Origin: an uncultured bacterium
GTDB lineage: Bacteria; Cyanobacteriota; Vampirovibrionia; Gastranaerophilales; Gastranaerophilaceae
Assembly: GCA_902777385.1 (NCBI GenBank)
Contig: CACYTP010000015.1
Location: 21,799-85,798, forward strand
Reading direction: 5' to 3'
DNA: 64,000 nucleotides
The notes under the pieces are model-generated. The model was not told the DNA's origin. It was given only the letters and a program-made list of their open reading frames with translations, and made no database searches. The position numbers were made by a program, and so were the translations under genes. Positions 35,513-44,957 of this stretch are shown here, piece by piece. Numbering within the stretch: position 1 is the stretch's first letter; each line of letters begins with the position of its first letter.

Positions 35513-36808
35513 TTATTTTGCCGAAATTTGTGCTTCTACACGCTCCTTTATTGCCCCCTGAGGTTCATAATATGGAGATACAGTCATAACCTTTGCCGCT
35601 ATATCCGGATAATTATAAATAAATCTTAATTCACTTGAAGTTAAAGGTTTCTGAGTATGAACATTTGCATAACGTGCAAGTTCCAGAATATTTCTGGCTT
35701 CATGCTCATCCTGAAACTCTATTTCAAGATTATTGTACACATTACGGAAACCTTTAATACCACCGTATTCACCTGTAGTAATCATACGCCCTGTTTCAAT
35801 AATTTCAGGTTCACCACGTCCAAGTTCTTCGAAATCATACAGTTCATAATTTCTTCGGTCTTTCAATGCACCGTCAGCATGAATACCTGATTCATGGGCA
35901 AACGCATTATCTCCAACTGCAGGCTGATTCATAGGTATTGGAACTCCAAATGCGTATGCGGTATATTTGGCAAGCTGCCAAGCTTTACTTAAATCTATAT
36001 TCGGATCAATATGGTAATTATCTTTAAACCCTGCTGATTTGAGTATCGCCAAAAGACAAGATACCAAATCTGCATTACCTGCTCTCTCCCCCATACCGTT
36101 AATAGCAGTATTTATATATGCATCTACCCCTGCATCAATTGCAGCTTTCGCACCCATTACCGAACACGCAACAGCCATGCCTAAATCGTTATGAAAATGC
36201 ATTTCCATTGCCATACCTGTTTCTTTTGCTATTTTATATATCCTGTCATAAGTTGTTTTAGGATCTTCATACCCTAACGTATCGCAGTAACGAAAACGTT
36301 GAGCCCCATTATCCCTCGCAATCTTTGCATACTTAATAAGAAAATCTATATCACTTCTTGAAGCATCTTCTGCATTAACGCCTATAATTTCAGCACCTTT
36401 AGATACAGCACACTGTACTGCCTCTTTGGTCATTGCCAAAATATCATCAAAGGATTTTTTCCCCTGATATTTTCCGTATAACATTTGTTCTGATGTTGAC
36501 TGTGAAAGGTTGCAATTTTTTAAAGCAGGAACATTTGTAAACGAAAGTTCTACATCTTCAGCAATTGCTCTCATCCAACCGGAGAGTTTTGTTTTTGTAA
36601 TTACACCTCTTTTTACCAGTTCAAGATTTCCGTTAAGATAATTTATTTCATGCCGAGTGGTAGGAAATCCAAATTCAGATTGAGTAATACCCATATCATT
36701 CAGCATGGTATTAATTATTGTTTTCTGAAGCTTCGCCAGACCTAAACGAGAAGTCTGTACCCCGTCACGATTCGTTACATCTACAAAGTAAATAGTGTTA
36801 TCTTTCAT
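35513..36808 (-). CDS. Homocitrate synthase/isopropylmalate synthase-like enzyme
   Basis: 431 aa DRE-TIM metallolyase family. The catalytic start reads DVTNRDGVQTS rather than the usual DTTLRDGEQ; the Arg-Asp pair is kept. The metal-binding HxH is in MEMHFHNDLGMA, and FAHESGIHADG follows. The C-terminal part lacks a full LeuA regulatory domain, which points to NifV/homocitrate-synthase-like enzymes. They condense acetyl-CoA with a 2-oxo acid. No nif, leu or lys genes are nearby, so the substrate cannot be set. An SD (AGGAG) precedes the ATG. Confidence 0.8.
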   Translation of the reverse strand: MKDNTIYFVDVTNRDGVQTSRLGLAKLQKTIINTMLNDMGITQSEFGFPTTRHEINYLNGNLELVKRGVITKTKLSGWMRAIAEDVELSFTNVPALKNCNLSQSTSEQMLYGKYQGKKSFDDILAMTKEAVQCAVSKGAEIIGVNAEDASRSDIDFLIKYAKIARDNGAQRFRYCDTLGYEDPKTTYDRIYKIAKETGMAMEMHFHNDLGMAVACSVMGAKAAIDAGVDAYINTAINGMGERAGNADLVSCLLAILKSAGFKDNYHIDPNIDLSKAWQLAKYTAYAFGVPIPMNQPAVGDNAFAHESGIHADGALKDRRNYELYDFEELGRGEPEIIETGRMITTGEYGGIKGFRNVYNNLEIEFQDEHEARNILELARYANVHTQKPLTSSELRFIYNYPDIAAKVMTVSPYYEPQGAIKERVEAQISAK

Positions 36809-36915
36809 TTTTACTCCTTTTGAACTAGTAAAATATCTTGCTTTTTTAATAAAAATTAATTACAATAAATAGTATGAGCATTGAACAACTCAATGTCAAG
36901 AGATTTTTATAAATT

Positions 36916-38508
36916 ATGAATAATACTAAACAGTTAGAGAAGAAGATTAATAAAGAATATAAAACCGGCAATGTCAAAAGTGCAATCGAATTGTGCCAGT
37001 TAGGTTTGCAGGAAGACCCGACAAATGCGGCATTACACTTAAGACTCGGAGATTTGTATCTTGCTTGGCATCTTGATATTTCTAACTCTTGCCAATATGT
37101 TGATGAAGCGATTACCGAATATCAAAGAGCGTCTGAAACTTATGTGGATTCTGCCGATATTTATTTTAAAATAGGACAAGCACACTACTACAAAGGAGAC
37201 TTAGATAAAGCTATTAACTATTTTGATACGGCAATAGAAAAAGATTCAAAAATGGCAAAAGCATACTATATGCTTGCTGAAACATATACAAAAAAATCCA
37301 GATTTTTTGAGGCCGTTTTGAATTGCCAAAAAGCAATAAAAGCAGCACCTCTCAGAAATTCAAGTGCCCATTACCTTTTGTCAAATTTGTATAACGTTTC
37401 CTCTGTTCAATCACTGAAATTAAAATTTAAATCAAAGTTTGAATATCTTTTGTCATTAACGACTTTGCCTTTTGACATCAGAGCAATTAAAAATGTCTGT
37501 CAAACATTATCTTATTTAAGATTTATACCTACCTGGATAAAAGGAATATGGCTTGCCAATTCAAAGGGTGTGGATGAAGCTATCGAGTTATATATTAAAG
37601 CTATAGATAAAGCTCCCGGATTTGTACCATTTTATGGACTACTAGGTGATATTTATTGTTCACTTGGCAGATTTGAAGATGCAATTACGGAATACAAAAT
37701 GGCGATTTGGCTTGATTGTCTTAACATTCAGGCATATAGGCATCTTGCAGCTGCTTACGAAGAGTTGGGAGATTACGATAATGCAGTTGAAATTTACGAA
37801 AAACTTGTAAAACTCATGCCGGGAATGCCTGATGTCCATTCAAGTTTGGCAAATATTCTTTTTGTAAAAGGCGATATTGACGGAGCTATAGCTCATTTTC
37901 AAACTGCAATTACCCTCAATCCTAAAAAAGAATGGACAAGTGTTGTAAATCAAACTTTAGGATTTATATATCAGGAAGCGAAACAAGATTTAGATGCGGC
38001 AATTATGTCTTATCAGAGTGCATATCTTCAAACTCCGAAAGATATAGATATTTATGTAAATCTTGGTAGTGCATTCTATGATAAAGAAGATTTTAATAAT
38101 GCTTTGGCAGTATATCGTAATGCTCTTGATTTACAGCCTAAAAATGCACAAATCCACTGTAATTTAGGTTTTTTGTACTGGAGCAACGGAAATCTTGATG
38201 AAGCAATAAAAGAATATGGCTTGGCTGTTGAATACAATAAGTATTATGATATAGCATACAATAACCTTGGGGTTATTTATCTTGACGATTTGGGACAAGT
38301 AAGAAAAGCGATAGAATTGTTTGAAAAATCTATTGAATGTAATGCAAACTATGCTTTGGCTCAATTTAATCTTGCAAGAGCAATAACTATTACCGGAGAC
38401 AAAATTGAAGCCGCAAAACTTTATCAGAACGCACAAAATATCAATAAAGTAACCAATGAAATGGATCCGCAAGAAATAATAGATAAAATTAACGGATTAT
38501 TTGAGTAA
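36916..38508 (+). CDS. Tetratricopeptide-repeat protein
   Basis: 530 aa, nearly all TPR. At least ten 34-residue units are visible, such as DIYFKIGQAHYYKGDLDKAI, AYRHLAAAYEELGDYDNAVE and IHCNLGFLYWSNGNLDEAI. One irregular stretch (about 160-215) breaks the array. No signal peptide or anchor. TPR arrays bind partner proteins and often assemble complexes. No SD is evident; an AT-rich box (TATAAA 36908-36913) lies very close to the ATG. Followed by a bidirectional terminator. Confidence 0.9.
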   Translation: MNNTKQLEKKINKEYKTGNVKSAIELCQLGLQEDPTNAALHLRLGDLYLAWHLDISNSCQYVDEAITEYQRASETYVDSADIYFKIGQAHYYKGDLDKAINYFDTAIEKDSKMAKAYYMLAETYTKKSRFFEAVLNCQKAIKAAPLRNSSAHYLLSNLYNVSSVQSLKLKFKSKFEYLLSLTTLPFDIRAIKNVCQTLSYLRFIPTWIKGIWLANSKGVDEAIELYIKAIDKAPGFVPFYGLLGDIYCSLGRFEDAITEYKMAIWLDCLNIQAYRHLAAAYEELGDYDNAVEIYEKLVKLMPGMPDVHSSLANILFVKGDIDGAIAHFQTAITLNPKKEWTSVVNQTLGFIYQEAKQDLDAAIMSYQSAYLQTPKDIDIYVNLGSAFYDKEDFNNALAVYRNALDLQPKNAQIHCNLGFLYWSNGNLDEAIKEYGLAVEYNKYYDIAYNNLGVIYLDDLGQVRKAIELFEKSIECNANYALAQFNLARAITITGDKIEAAKLYQNAQNINKVTNEMDPQEIIDKINGLFE

Positions 38509-38534
38509 ACTATCTTTAAAATACATAAACAAAC

Positions 38535-38570
38535 TAAAAGAGAGGATAATTAAAATCCTCTCTTTTAATA
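38535..38570. terminator. Bidirectional terminator between the TPR and GGGtGRT genes
   Basis: TAAAAGAGAGGAT (38535-38547) pairs perfectly with ATCCTCTCTTTTA (38555-38567). Confidence 0.88.
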
Positions 38571-38593
38571 TCATAATAAGTTTTTAACTTAAC

Positions 38594-39595
38594 TTACTTA
38601 TTCATAGCTTCTGCAACAGCAACAGCACATGCAACAGTTGCACCTACCATTGGGTTGTTACCCATACCGATAACGCCCATCATTTCAACGTGAGCAGGAA
38701 CTGAAGAAGAACCTGCAAACTGAGCATCACCGTGCATTCTACCCATAGTATCAGTCATACCGTAAGAAGCAGGACCTGCCGCAACGTTATCAGGGTGAAG
38801 CGTACGACCTGTACCACCACCTGACGCAACTGAGAAGTATTTTCTGCCATTTTCAATAGCCCATTTTTTATAAGTACCTGCAACAGGGTGCTGGAATCTT
38901 GTAGGGTTAGTTGAGTTACCTGTAATAGATACATCAACACCTTCTTTAATCATAATAGCAACACCTTCTGATACGTCATCAGCACCGTAGCATTTTACTT
39001 TTGCTCTTTCGCCGTCAGAGAATGGGATTTCTTTTGTAACTTTTAATTCACCGGTTTTATAATCATATTGAGTTTCAACATAAGTAAAACCGTTGATTCT
39101 TGAAATTACATAAGCTGCATCTTTACCAAGACCGTTTAAGATAACTCTTAAAGGTTCTTTTCTAACTTTATCGGCATTTCTTGCAATACCGATAGCACCT
39201 TCAGCAGCAGCAAAAGATTCATGACCTGCCAAGAAGCAGAAGCATTTTGTTTCTTCTCTTAATAGCATAGCACCAAGATTGCCGTGTCCGATACCAACTT
39301 TTCTTGTATCACCTACAGAACCCGGTACTGCAAATGCCTGCAAACCTAAACCGATAGTTTCAGCTGCATCAGCAGCATTTTTGATACCTTTTTTGATTGC
39401 GATCGCACAACCTAAAGTATATGCCCAAGATGCGTTATCAAATGCGATTGGCTGAATACCTTTAACTATGGCATCAACATCAATACCTTTTGATAAGCAT
39501 AATTCACGAGCTTCATCAAGGTTTTTAAATCCGTATTCCGGTAAAACCTTTTTTAAAGTAGACTCACGTCTGTCTTTTCCTTCAAAATTTGCCAT
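38594..39595 (-). CDS. GGGtGRT protein
   Basis: 333 aa. It contains the name-giving motif SGGGTGRTLHPDN and the conserved GHGNLGAMLLREET and GHESFAAAEGAIG segments of the GGGtGRT family. These proteins are regularly encoded next to an Fe-S scaffold-like protein in anaerobes, as here (gene ending at 39631). Function is not established; a link to Fe-S handling is inferred from the pairing. SD-led ATG, no signal peptide. Confidence 0.9.
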   Translation of the reverse strand: MANFEGKDRRESTLKKVLPEYGFKNLDEARELCLSKGIDVDAIVKGIQPIAFDNASWAYTLGCAIAIKKGIKNAADAAETIGLGLQAFAVPGSVGDTRKVGIGHGNLGAMLLREETKCFCFLAGHESFAAAEGAIGIARNADKVRKEPLRVILNGLGKDAAYVISRINGFTYVETQYDYKTGELKVTKEIPFSDGERAKVKCYGADDVSEGVAIMIKEGVDVSITGNSTNPTRFQHPVAGTYKKWAIENGRKYFSVASGGGTGRTLHPDNVAAGPASYGMTDTMGRMHGDAQFAGSSSVPAHVEMMGVIGMGNNPMVGATVACAVAVAEAMNK

Positions 39596-39630
39596 TTTTT
39601 TATTTCCTTCTTTTAATTATTTTACCTTTA

Positions 39631-40335
39631 CTATTCCTTACGAGGATCGATATATTTTACGGCATCAGCAAATCTGCCATAAGTGCCGATATTCTTTTCG
39701 TAAGCTTCTTGCGGATTTACACCCTTCTTAACTGCATCCATAAATTTACCAAGATTAATGAATTTATATCCGATAACTTCATTGTTTTTATCAAGACCTA
39801 ATTCAAGGATATAACCTTCTGTCAATTGAAGGTATCTTGGACCTTTTTGTTTTGTAGAATGGATAGTACCACACATAGAGCATAGTCCTTTACCCAAGTC
39901 TTCAAGTCCGGCACCAACAGGCAATCCGTTTTCAGAGAATGCTGTCTGAGTTCTGCCGTATACAATTTGCAAGAATAATTCTCTCATTGCAACGTTAATA
40001 GCGTCACAAACCAAGTCTGTATTTAAAGCTTCGAGAATTGTTTTTCCCGGAAGTATCTCACCTGCCATAGCCGCAGAATGAGTCATACCTGAACATCCGA
40101 TTGTTTCTACCAAAGCTTCTTGTATAACTCCGTTTTTAACATTCAATGTTAATTTACAAGTACCCTGCTGTGGTGCACAACAGCCACAACCATGAGTCAA
40201 ACCGGAAATGTCTTTAATTTCTTTACATTTTGTCCATTGTCCTTCTTGAGGTATTGGAGCCGGTTCGCCTTTTACGCCGCGTTTTACGCAGCACATTTCT
40301 TCAACTTCTTTTGTAATTTGAATACGATCCAACAT
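39631..40335 (-). CDS. NifU/IscU-like iron-sulfur scaffold protein paired with GGGtGRT
   Basis: 234 aa. Cysteine motifs HGCGCCAPQQGTC and LCSMCGTIH flank a NifU-N-like core with ETIGCSGMTHSAAMAGE. The set of Cys ligands fits cluster or metal binding. ATG 40335 is chosen because AAGGGAG lies just upstream; the ATG at 40356 lies before that SD. First gene of a two-gene unit with the GGGtGRT gene. Its normal partners IscS and Suf proteins are not nearby. Confidence 0.86.
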   Translation of the reverse strand: MLDRIQITKEVEEMCCVKRGVKGEPAPIPQEGQWTKCKEIKDISGLTHGCGCCAPQQGTCKLTLNVKNGVIQEALVETIGCSGMTHSAAMAGEILPGKTILEALNTDLVCDAINVAMRELFLQIVYGRTQTAFSENGLPVGAGLEDLGKGLCSMCGTIHSTKQKGPRYLQLTEGYILELGLDKNNEVIGYKFINLGKFMDAVKKGVNPQEAYEKNIGTYGRFADAVKYIDPRKE

Positions 40336-40508
40336 GTTTTTATTAACTCCCTTCAAGTTATGTTTACTCTATGATTGTACCTTGCTGAAAAATCCATGTC
40401 AATTTGACTTTCAACCAAACAAAGGATATTCTTCTACTGTTATATAAATAGTATTGATAATTGCAATCCGATATGTTATAATATAAATAATATAAGGATA
40501 GTTTATAA

Positions 40509-40859
40509 ATGGGCGACGAAAAAAATTTAAAAGTACCGAAAAAAATACCTGAAGATTCTGTAGATATTTATTTACTGCTAATGAATAATGCCACAAAAAT
40601 CAGAATTATGCGTGACTTGTTGTCAGGCACTAAGAGTTTTAAACAGCTTAGTGCATCCACTAAATGTCTAAGCTGGCAATTAAAAAAATACTTAAAGCAA
40701 TTAACCGAATATGGTTTAATTACAACAACAGTTTATCCCGGGATTCCTATCGTTATTGAATATACACTAACTTATATGGGAGAACTTATGAAGCCTACCA
40801 TCCTTGCAATGGCAGAATGGGGCTCAAGTTACAGAACAAATATTGCATCTAAGCATTAA
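40509..40859 (+). CDS. Winged-helix regulator, HxlR/ArsR-like
   Basis: 116 aa. After a 20-residue charged tail the helix-turn-helix is NATKIRIMRDLLSGTKSFKQLSA then CLSWQLKKYLKQLTEYGLITT. The wing and VIEYTLTYMGELMKPTI resemble HxlR proteins, though it lacks the usual N-terminal Cys. It probably binds DNA as a dimer; the target is unknown. AAGGA precedes the ATG at 11 nt. It is divergent from the Fe-S scaffold gene, which it might control. Confidence 0.75.
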   Translation: MGDEKNLKVPKKIPEDSVDIYLLLMNNATKIRIMRDLLSGTKSFKQLSASTKCLSWQLKKYLKQLTEYGLITTTVYPGIPIVIEYTLTYMGELMKPTILAMAEWGSSYRTNIASKH

Positions 40860-40867
40860 ACAATAAA

Positions 40868-40899
40868 TTAAAAAATCTGCCAATCGGCAGATTTTTTAA
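40868..40899. terminator. Bidirectional terminator
   Basis: TTAAAAAATCTGCC (40868-40881) pairs perfectly with GGCAGATTTTTTAA (40886-40899). The right arm contains the stop codon of the convergent AAA+ gene. Confidence 0.92.
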
Positions 40900-42509
40900 T
40901 TTCTGAAACCTTTAACAACAATTCTATCCGAAGATATTTTTGCCTGTTTTTGTTTTTCCATTTCTTTTTCAAAGGCTTTATCAATGTCTTCCTGACTTAT
41001 TTTACAATTATCAAAATTTTCTTTTGTAAGCGTATTGTCCATAACCATTTTGTATATTCCTTTTCGGCGTCTTGCAAATAGCTGAGCATTTTCGAGCGTT
41101 CCGGCAATAATTGAACCGGTACCCTTAACATTTACTATTTTCTTTATAAAAGCATCGACATCGACAGTATCTTCAAATTCGTATTGATTTGCCACCTTAG
41201 AAAAGATATCCTTTGCTTCTTCATAGTTAGGAGCCGGAACAGAAATCAGATTACCGAGTCTGCCGGGTCTTAACATAGCGGGATCAATAGCTTCAGGTCT
41301 GTTTGTCATACCGATAACATAAACATTGTTATCACTTTTTTCAAGATTACTGAAAAGAGAAAGCAATTGATTTACAACAGAATTATCAAATCTTGCATTA
41401 CTGCTGTCATCTCTTTTGGGAGTACAAGCATCTACTTCATCTATCAGAATAATAGCAGGTTGATTCTCTATTGCCGTTTCAAATAATGCTCGCCATTTGG
41501 CTTCACTTCCGCCAACAGCCGAAATCTGCATCTGAGCACCGCTGATTTCATGAATACTTACTTTTTGTCCTAATCTTTTTGAAAGCTCATTAGCAAGAGC
41601 TATTCCTAACATGGATTTCCCCGTTCCCGGAGGACCTGCCAGTAATGTACCTTTTGTCATAACGTGACCAAACAAGTCAGGATACACAATAGGAGCATAA
41701 ACCGTCTCTATTATTCTCTGTATTGCTTCTTTGTTACCGCCTATATCGGAAAACATAGGATGCTCTCCGGATACATACTGTGATTCTTTATTTATTCTTG
41801 TACTGAACTCTTCAGGAGATAAATTTCCGGATGTTCTGAAACTCAAATCCAAGAAATCTTCCACCTTGAATTTTTTTATATGCTGAAGATCTCTTCTGTC
41901 AGGAATTTCACCTAAAGAAATACTATCAAGGTCTGTATTATATAATTTTATACTGTGTATGTACGGATTAATACGAGTTTTTTCGGTATCAGTTGCATAA
42001 ATTTTTTCTTTGGTTTCTTTATTTACTATCTGAACATTTCCGATAACATAGAGTTTTTTACCTTCTTTTATAAACATTATCGGCTCATCAATAATTCTGT
42101 CATCTTCAATTACTATTACGTTGTTTATTTCTCTTTCTTCAGTAAAAATATTCTCGTCATTAAAAATTCTTCTGACCTTATTTTGCATATCACGCCTATC
42201 TGAACATCCAAGAACTACAGGGCTGTCGTTTCTTAAATATTCAAACGCCGTAGACAAAATACCCGAAAGCCTTTCAGAATCTACGTCATCATCAGGTACC
42301 GGATTACACTCGCTTATTGAACTTTGTCTGAGTTCACCGGGCAAATGAATAATTTTTTTATTATTACCCATAAATGGTATTACATAATTTTTTATTGAAT
42401 CAGATAATTCAAATTTGTTTATACTGTTTTGAGGTTTTTTATTTCCCGATTGTTTATCTGTATATAGTTTATTTTTATAATCTGCACCGCAAATTGCCAA
42501 TATTTTCAT
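40896..42509 (-). CDS. AAA+ ATPase with unusual N-terminal domain
   Basis: 537 aa. The AAA domain (about 260-470) has Walker A AGPPGTGKSMLG, Walker B PAIILIDEVDA, sensor 1 VIGMTNRPEAIDPAMLRPGRLG with the arginine finger, as in proteasomal/Cdc48/FtsH-type ATPases. The N-terminal 250 residues match no domain I know. They start like a nucleotide-related fold (MKILAICGADYKNKL) and contain a beta-rich part. No membrane segment or peptidase motif, so it is not FtsH. SD AGGAG before ATG. It probably remodels or unfolds a protein partner; which one is not shown. Confidence 0.82.
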   Translation of the reverse strand: MKILAICGADYKNKLYTDKQSGNKKPQNSINKFELSDSIKNYVIPFMGNNKKIIHLPGELRQSSISECNPVPDDDVDSERLSGILSTAFEYLRNDSPVVLGCSDRRDMQNKVRRIFNDENIFTEEREINNVIVIEDDRIIDEPIMFIKEGKKLYVIGNVQIVNKETKEKIYATDTEKTRINPYIHSIKLYNTDLDSISLGEIPDRRDLQHIKKFKVEDFLDLSFRTSGNLSPEEFSTRINKESQYVSGEHPMFSDIGGNKEAIQRIIETVYAPIVYPDLFGHVMTKGTLLAGPPGTGKSMLGIALANELSKRLGQKVSIHEISGAQMQISAVGGSEAKWRALFETAIENQPAIILIDEVDACTPKRDDSSNARFDNSVVNQLLSLFSNLEKSDNNVYVIGMTNRPEAIDPAMLRPGRLGNLISVPAPNYEEAKDIFSKVANQYEFEDTVDVDAFIKKIVNVKGTGSIIAGTLENAQLFARRRKGIYKMVMDNTLTKENFDNCKISQEDIDKAFEKEMEKQKQAKISSDRIVVKGFRN

Positions 42510-42604
42510 GAAAAATTTTCTCCTGATGGTAGAAAATTAGAAAATATTTTTTTTTGCTAATTATAAACTGATTGTTACAATTATTTTAGGTAATTATCAA
42601 AATT

Positions 42605-43903
42605 TTATATTCTCTGCAAAATCTCAATTGCTCGTTTAGATATAATCTCAGCCTTGAGTTTTTTATTTTTACGCTCTTTTTTGGGAAGTTCCACAGGCGG
42701 AACGATTCCCCAATTTGAATTAATCGGCTGGAATTTTGTATGCTCCGGATTGGTTATATAATGAGTCAAAGCTCCAAGCATGGTTTCTGTTGGTAATTCA
42801 AGTAAAGTTTCATTATTTACATATCTTGCAGCATTTATTCCTGCAAGCAATCCTGAGGCTATAGACTCTGTATACCCCTCCGTACCCGTAAGCTGTCCTG
42901 CAAAAAACAACCCTTTTCTTGTTCTTGATTCCAGTGTAGGATTTAACAGTTGAGGAGAATTTATAAATGTGTTTCTGTGCATTACTCCGTATCTGAGAAC
43001 ATTTACGTTTTCAAGTCCCGGTATTGATTGCAGAAGTTCTTTTTGGGCACCCCATTTCAGATTAGTCTGAAATCCTACCAAATTATACATTGTTTTAGCG
43101 GAATTATCTTGTCGTAATTGGACTACTGCGTAATTTTTTTCTCCGGTACGTTTATCAACAAGTCCTACAGGCTTCATCGGACCAAACCTCAAAGTATCCA
43201 CCCCTCGGGCAGCAAGAACTTCTATCGGCAAACAGCTCTCAAAAAATTTTGCGCCCTTTTCAAATTCTTTTAGTTCAATTTTTGGAGCATTGATAAGTAT
43301 GTTGTAAAAATTTTCATACTCTTCTTTATTCATCGGACAATTTATATACGAAGCATCCCCTTTATCGTATCGACTTGCATAAAAGGCTTTATCAAAATTT
43401 ATACTGTCAACATCAACAATAGGTGCAATAGCATCAAAGAAATGCAGATGTTCACTTTTGGTAAAATTTTTAATTGAATTTGCAAGCGGTTCACTTGTCA
43501 GTGGTCCTGACGCCATAATAACAATTCCGTCAGGGATTTCTTCTATTTCTTCTCTTATTACGGTAATATTTTGATTGTTATTTATTTTATCCGTTACAGC
43601 TTGTGAAAATCCTTCTCTGTCAATTGCCAAAGCCCCTCCGGCAGGAACCGAATGCTCAAATGCTATATTTATGAGTTCCCCACCCAATATTTGCATTTCT
43701 TTTTTTAATAAACCGGAGGCATTCGAACAATCTGCCGCACCAAGGCTGTTAGAGCATACAAATTCACCGAATTTTTCTGTTTTATGAGCCCCTGTAGTTT
43801 TAATCGGACGCATCTCATACAGTTTAACTTTTATATTTCTTTTTGCAAGCTGTAATGCTGCTTCTGAACCTGCAAGTCCGCCTCCTACAACTGTTACTTC
43901 CAT
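42605..43903 (-). CDS. trmFO: Methylenetetrahydrofolate-tRNA-(uracil-5-)-methyltransferase
   Basis: 432 aa. The N-terminal FAD motif VTVVGGGLAGSEAALQLA and RPIKTTGAHKTEKFGEFVCSNS are TrmFO signatures; PMKPVGLVDKRTGEK and GQLTGTEGYTESIASGLLAG complete it. It makes m5U54 in the T-loop of tRNA using methylene-THF and FADH2. SD AAAGGA before ATG. It lies 13 nt after aroC on the same strand, probably in one operon. Confidence 0.97.
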   Translation of the reverse strand: MEVTVVGGGLAGSEAALQLAKRNIKVKLYEMRPIKTTGAHKTEKFGEFVCSNSLGAADCSNASGLLKKEMQILGGELINIAFEHSVPAGGALAIDREGFSQAVTDKINNNQNITVIREEIEEIPDGIVIMASGPLTSEPLANSIKNFTKSEHLHFFDAIAPIVDVDSINFDKAFYASRYDKGDASYINCPMNKEEYENFYNILINAPKIELKEFEKGAKFFESCLPIEVLAARGVDTLRFGPMKPVGLVDKRTGEKNYAVVQLRQDNSAKTMYNLVGFQTNLKWGAQKELLQSIPGLENVNVLRYGVMHRNTFINSPQLLNPTLESRTRKGLFFAGQLTGTEGYTESIASGLLAGINAARYVNNETLLELPTETMLGALTHYITNPEHTKFQPINSNWGIVPPVELPKKERKNKKLKAEIISKRAIEILQRI

Positions 43904-43916
43904 AATTTATGTCCTT

Positions 43917-44957
43917 TTATTCAATATAATCAGCAGGATATTTAAGCATTATTTCATTTACAAGTACGCAAGCAATTCTTGCTTCCGCAACAACAGAACA
44001 TGCCTCAACAGCACATGTATCAGAACGCTCAAAATGGGCGGTAGTTTCAGTCATATTTTTGCTGTCAACCGTTGCAAGAGGTGTTTTTAATGTTGGTATT
44101 GGCTTCATTACAGCTCTGACAACCAATTCCTCTCCGTTAGTCATACCACCCTCAATTCCTCCTGCATGATTAGTTTTTCTCGTAATTTTACCATTTTCAA
44201 TAAAAATTTCATCATGGAAATCCTTACCTGAAATTCCGCAAGCGTTTTCCCCATCACCTATTGAAACAGATTTTACGGCAGGAATACTCATAACAGATTG
44301 TGCAATTCTTCCGTCAAGCCCTCTGTCCCAGTGTACATAAGAACCAAGCCCTACAGGTAAATTCACATAAGTAATCTCAAATTTACCGCCTAAAGTATCA
44401 CCAAGTTCTTTTGCTCTGTCAATTTCAGTACGGAATTCGTCTTCCGCTTTACAGCTTCCGATTTGCAGGATTTTAGATGTACAAGTAATTCCGTAATGTT
44501 TTAGCAATAATTTTGCAACAGCACCTACTGCAACTTCAATAGCAGTCTTTCTTGCACTGGAACGTTCCAGCACATTTCTTAAATCTTTATGGTTATACTT
44601 TATGCTTCCGGCATAATCGGCATGTCCAGGACGATAAGCCGTAAAACTCTTTTCATCGGTTTCATCCTCCGGTTTTATACTCATTATTTTTTGCCAATTT
44701 TCGTAATCTTTATTATATATAACTAATGTCACAGGAGACCCTATCGTTTTACCGAAACGAACTCCTGAAGTAATCTCAACGGTATCAGACTCAATAGACA
44801 TTCTTCCGCCTCTTCCGTAACCCTGCTGACGGCGTTTGAGTTCTGAATTTATAAATTCTACATCAATATTCAATCCTGAAGGCAACCCCTCTATTATTGC
44901 AGTAAGGCATTTGCCATGACTTTCTCCCGATGTTAAAAATCTGAATTTTTCAAACAT
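43917..44957 (-). CDS. aroC: Chorismate synthase
   Basis: 346 aa. SGESHGKCLTAIIEGLPSG, RRQQGYGRGGRM, RPGHADYAG and RSSARKTAIEVAVGAVAK are AroC signatures. It makes chorismate from EPSP with reduced FMN, the last shikimate step. ATG 44957 overlaps the TAA of the upstream solute-binding gene by one base (TAATG), which couples the two; the in-frame ATG at 44975 lies before the SD. The other aro genes are not in the window. Confidence 0.97.
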   Translation of the reverse strand: MFEKFRFLTSGESHGKCLTAIIEGLPSGLNIDVEFINSELKRRQQGYGRGGRMSIESDTVEITSGVRFGKTIGSPVTLVIYNKDYENWQKIMSIKPEDETDEKSFTAYRPGHADYAGSIKYNHKDLRNVLERSSARKTAIEVAVGAVAKLLLKHYGITCTSKILQIGSCKAEDEFRTEIDRAKELGDTLGGKFEITYVNLPVGLGSYVHWDRGLDGRIAQSVMSIPAVKSVSIGDGENACGISGKDFHDEIFIENGKITRKTNHAGGIEGGMTNGEELVVRAVMKPIPTLKTPLATVDSKNMTETTAHFERSDTCAVEACSVVAEARIACVLVNEIMLKYPADYIE

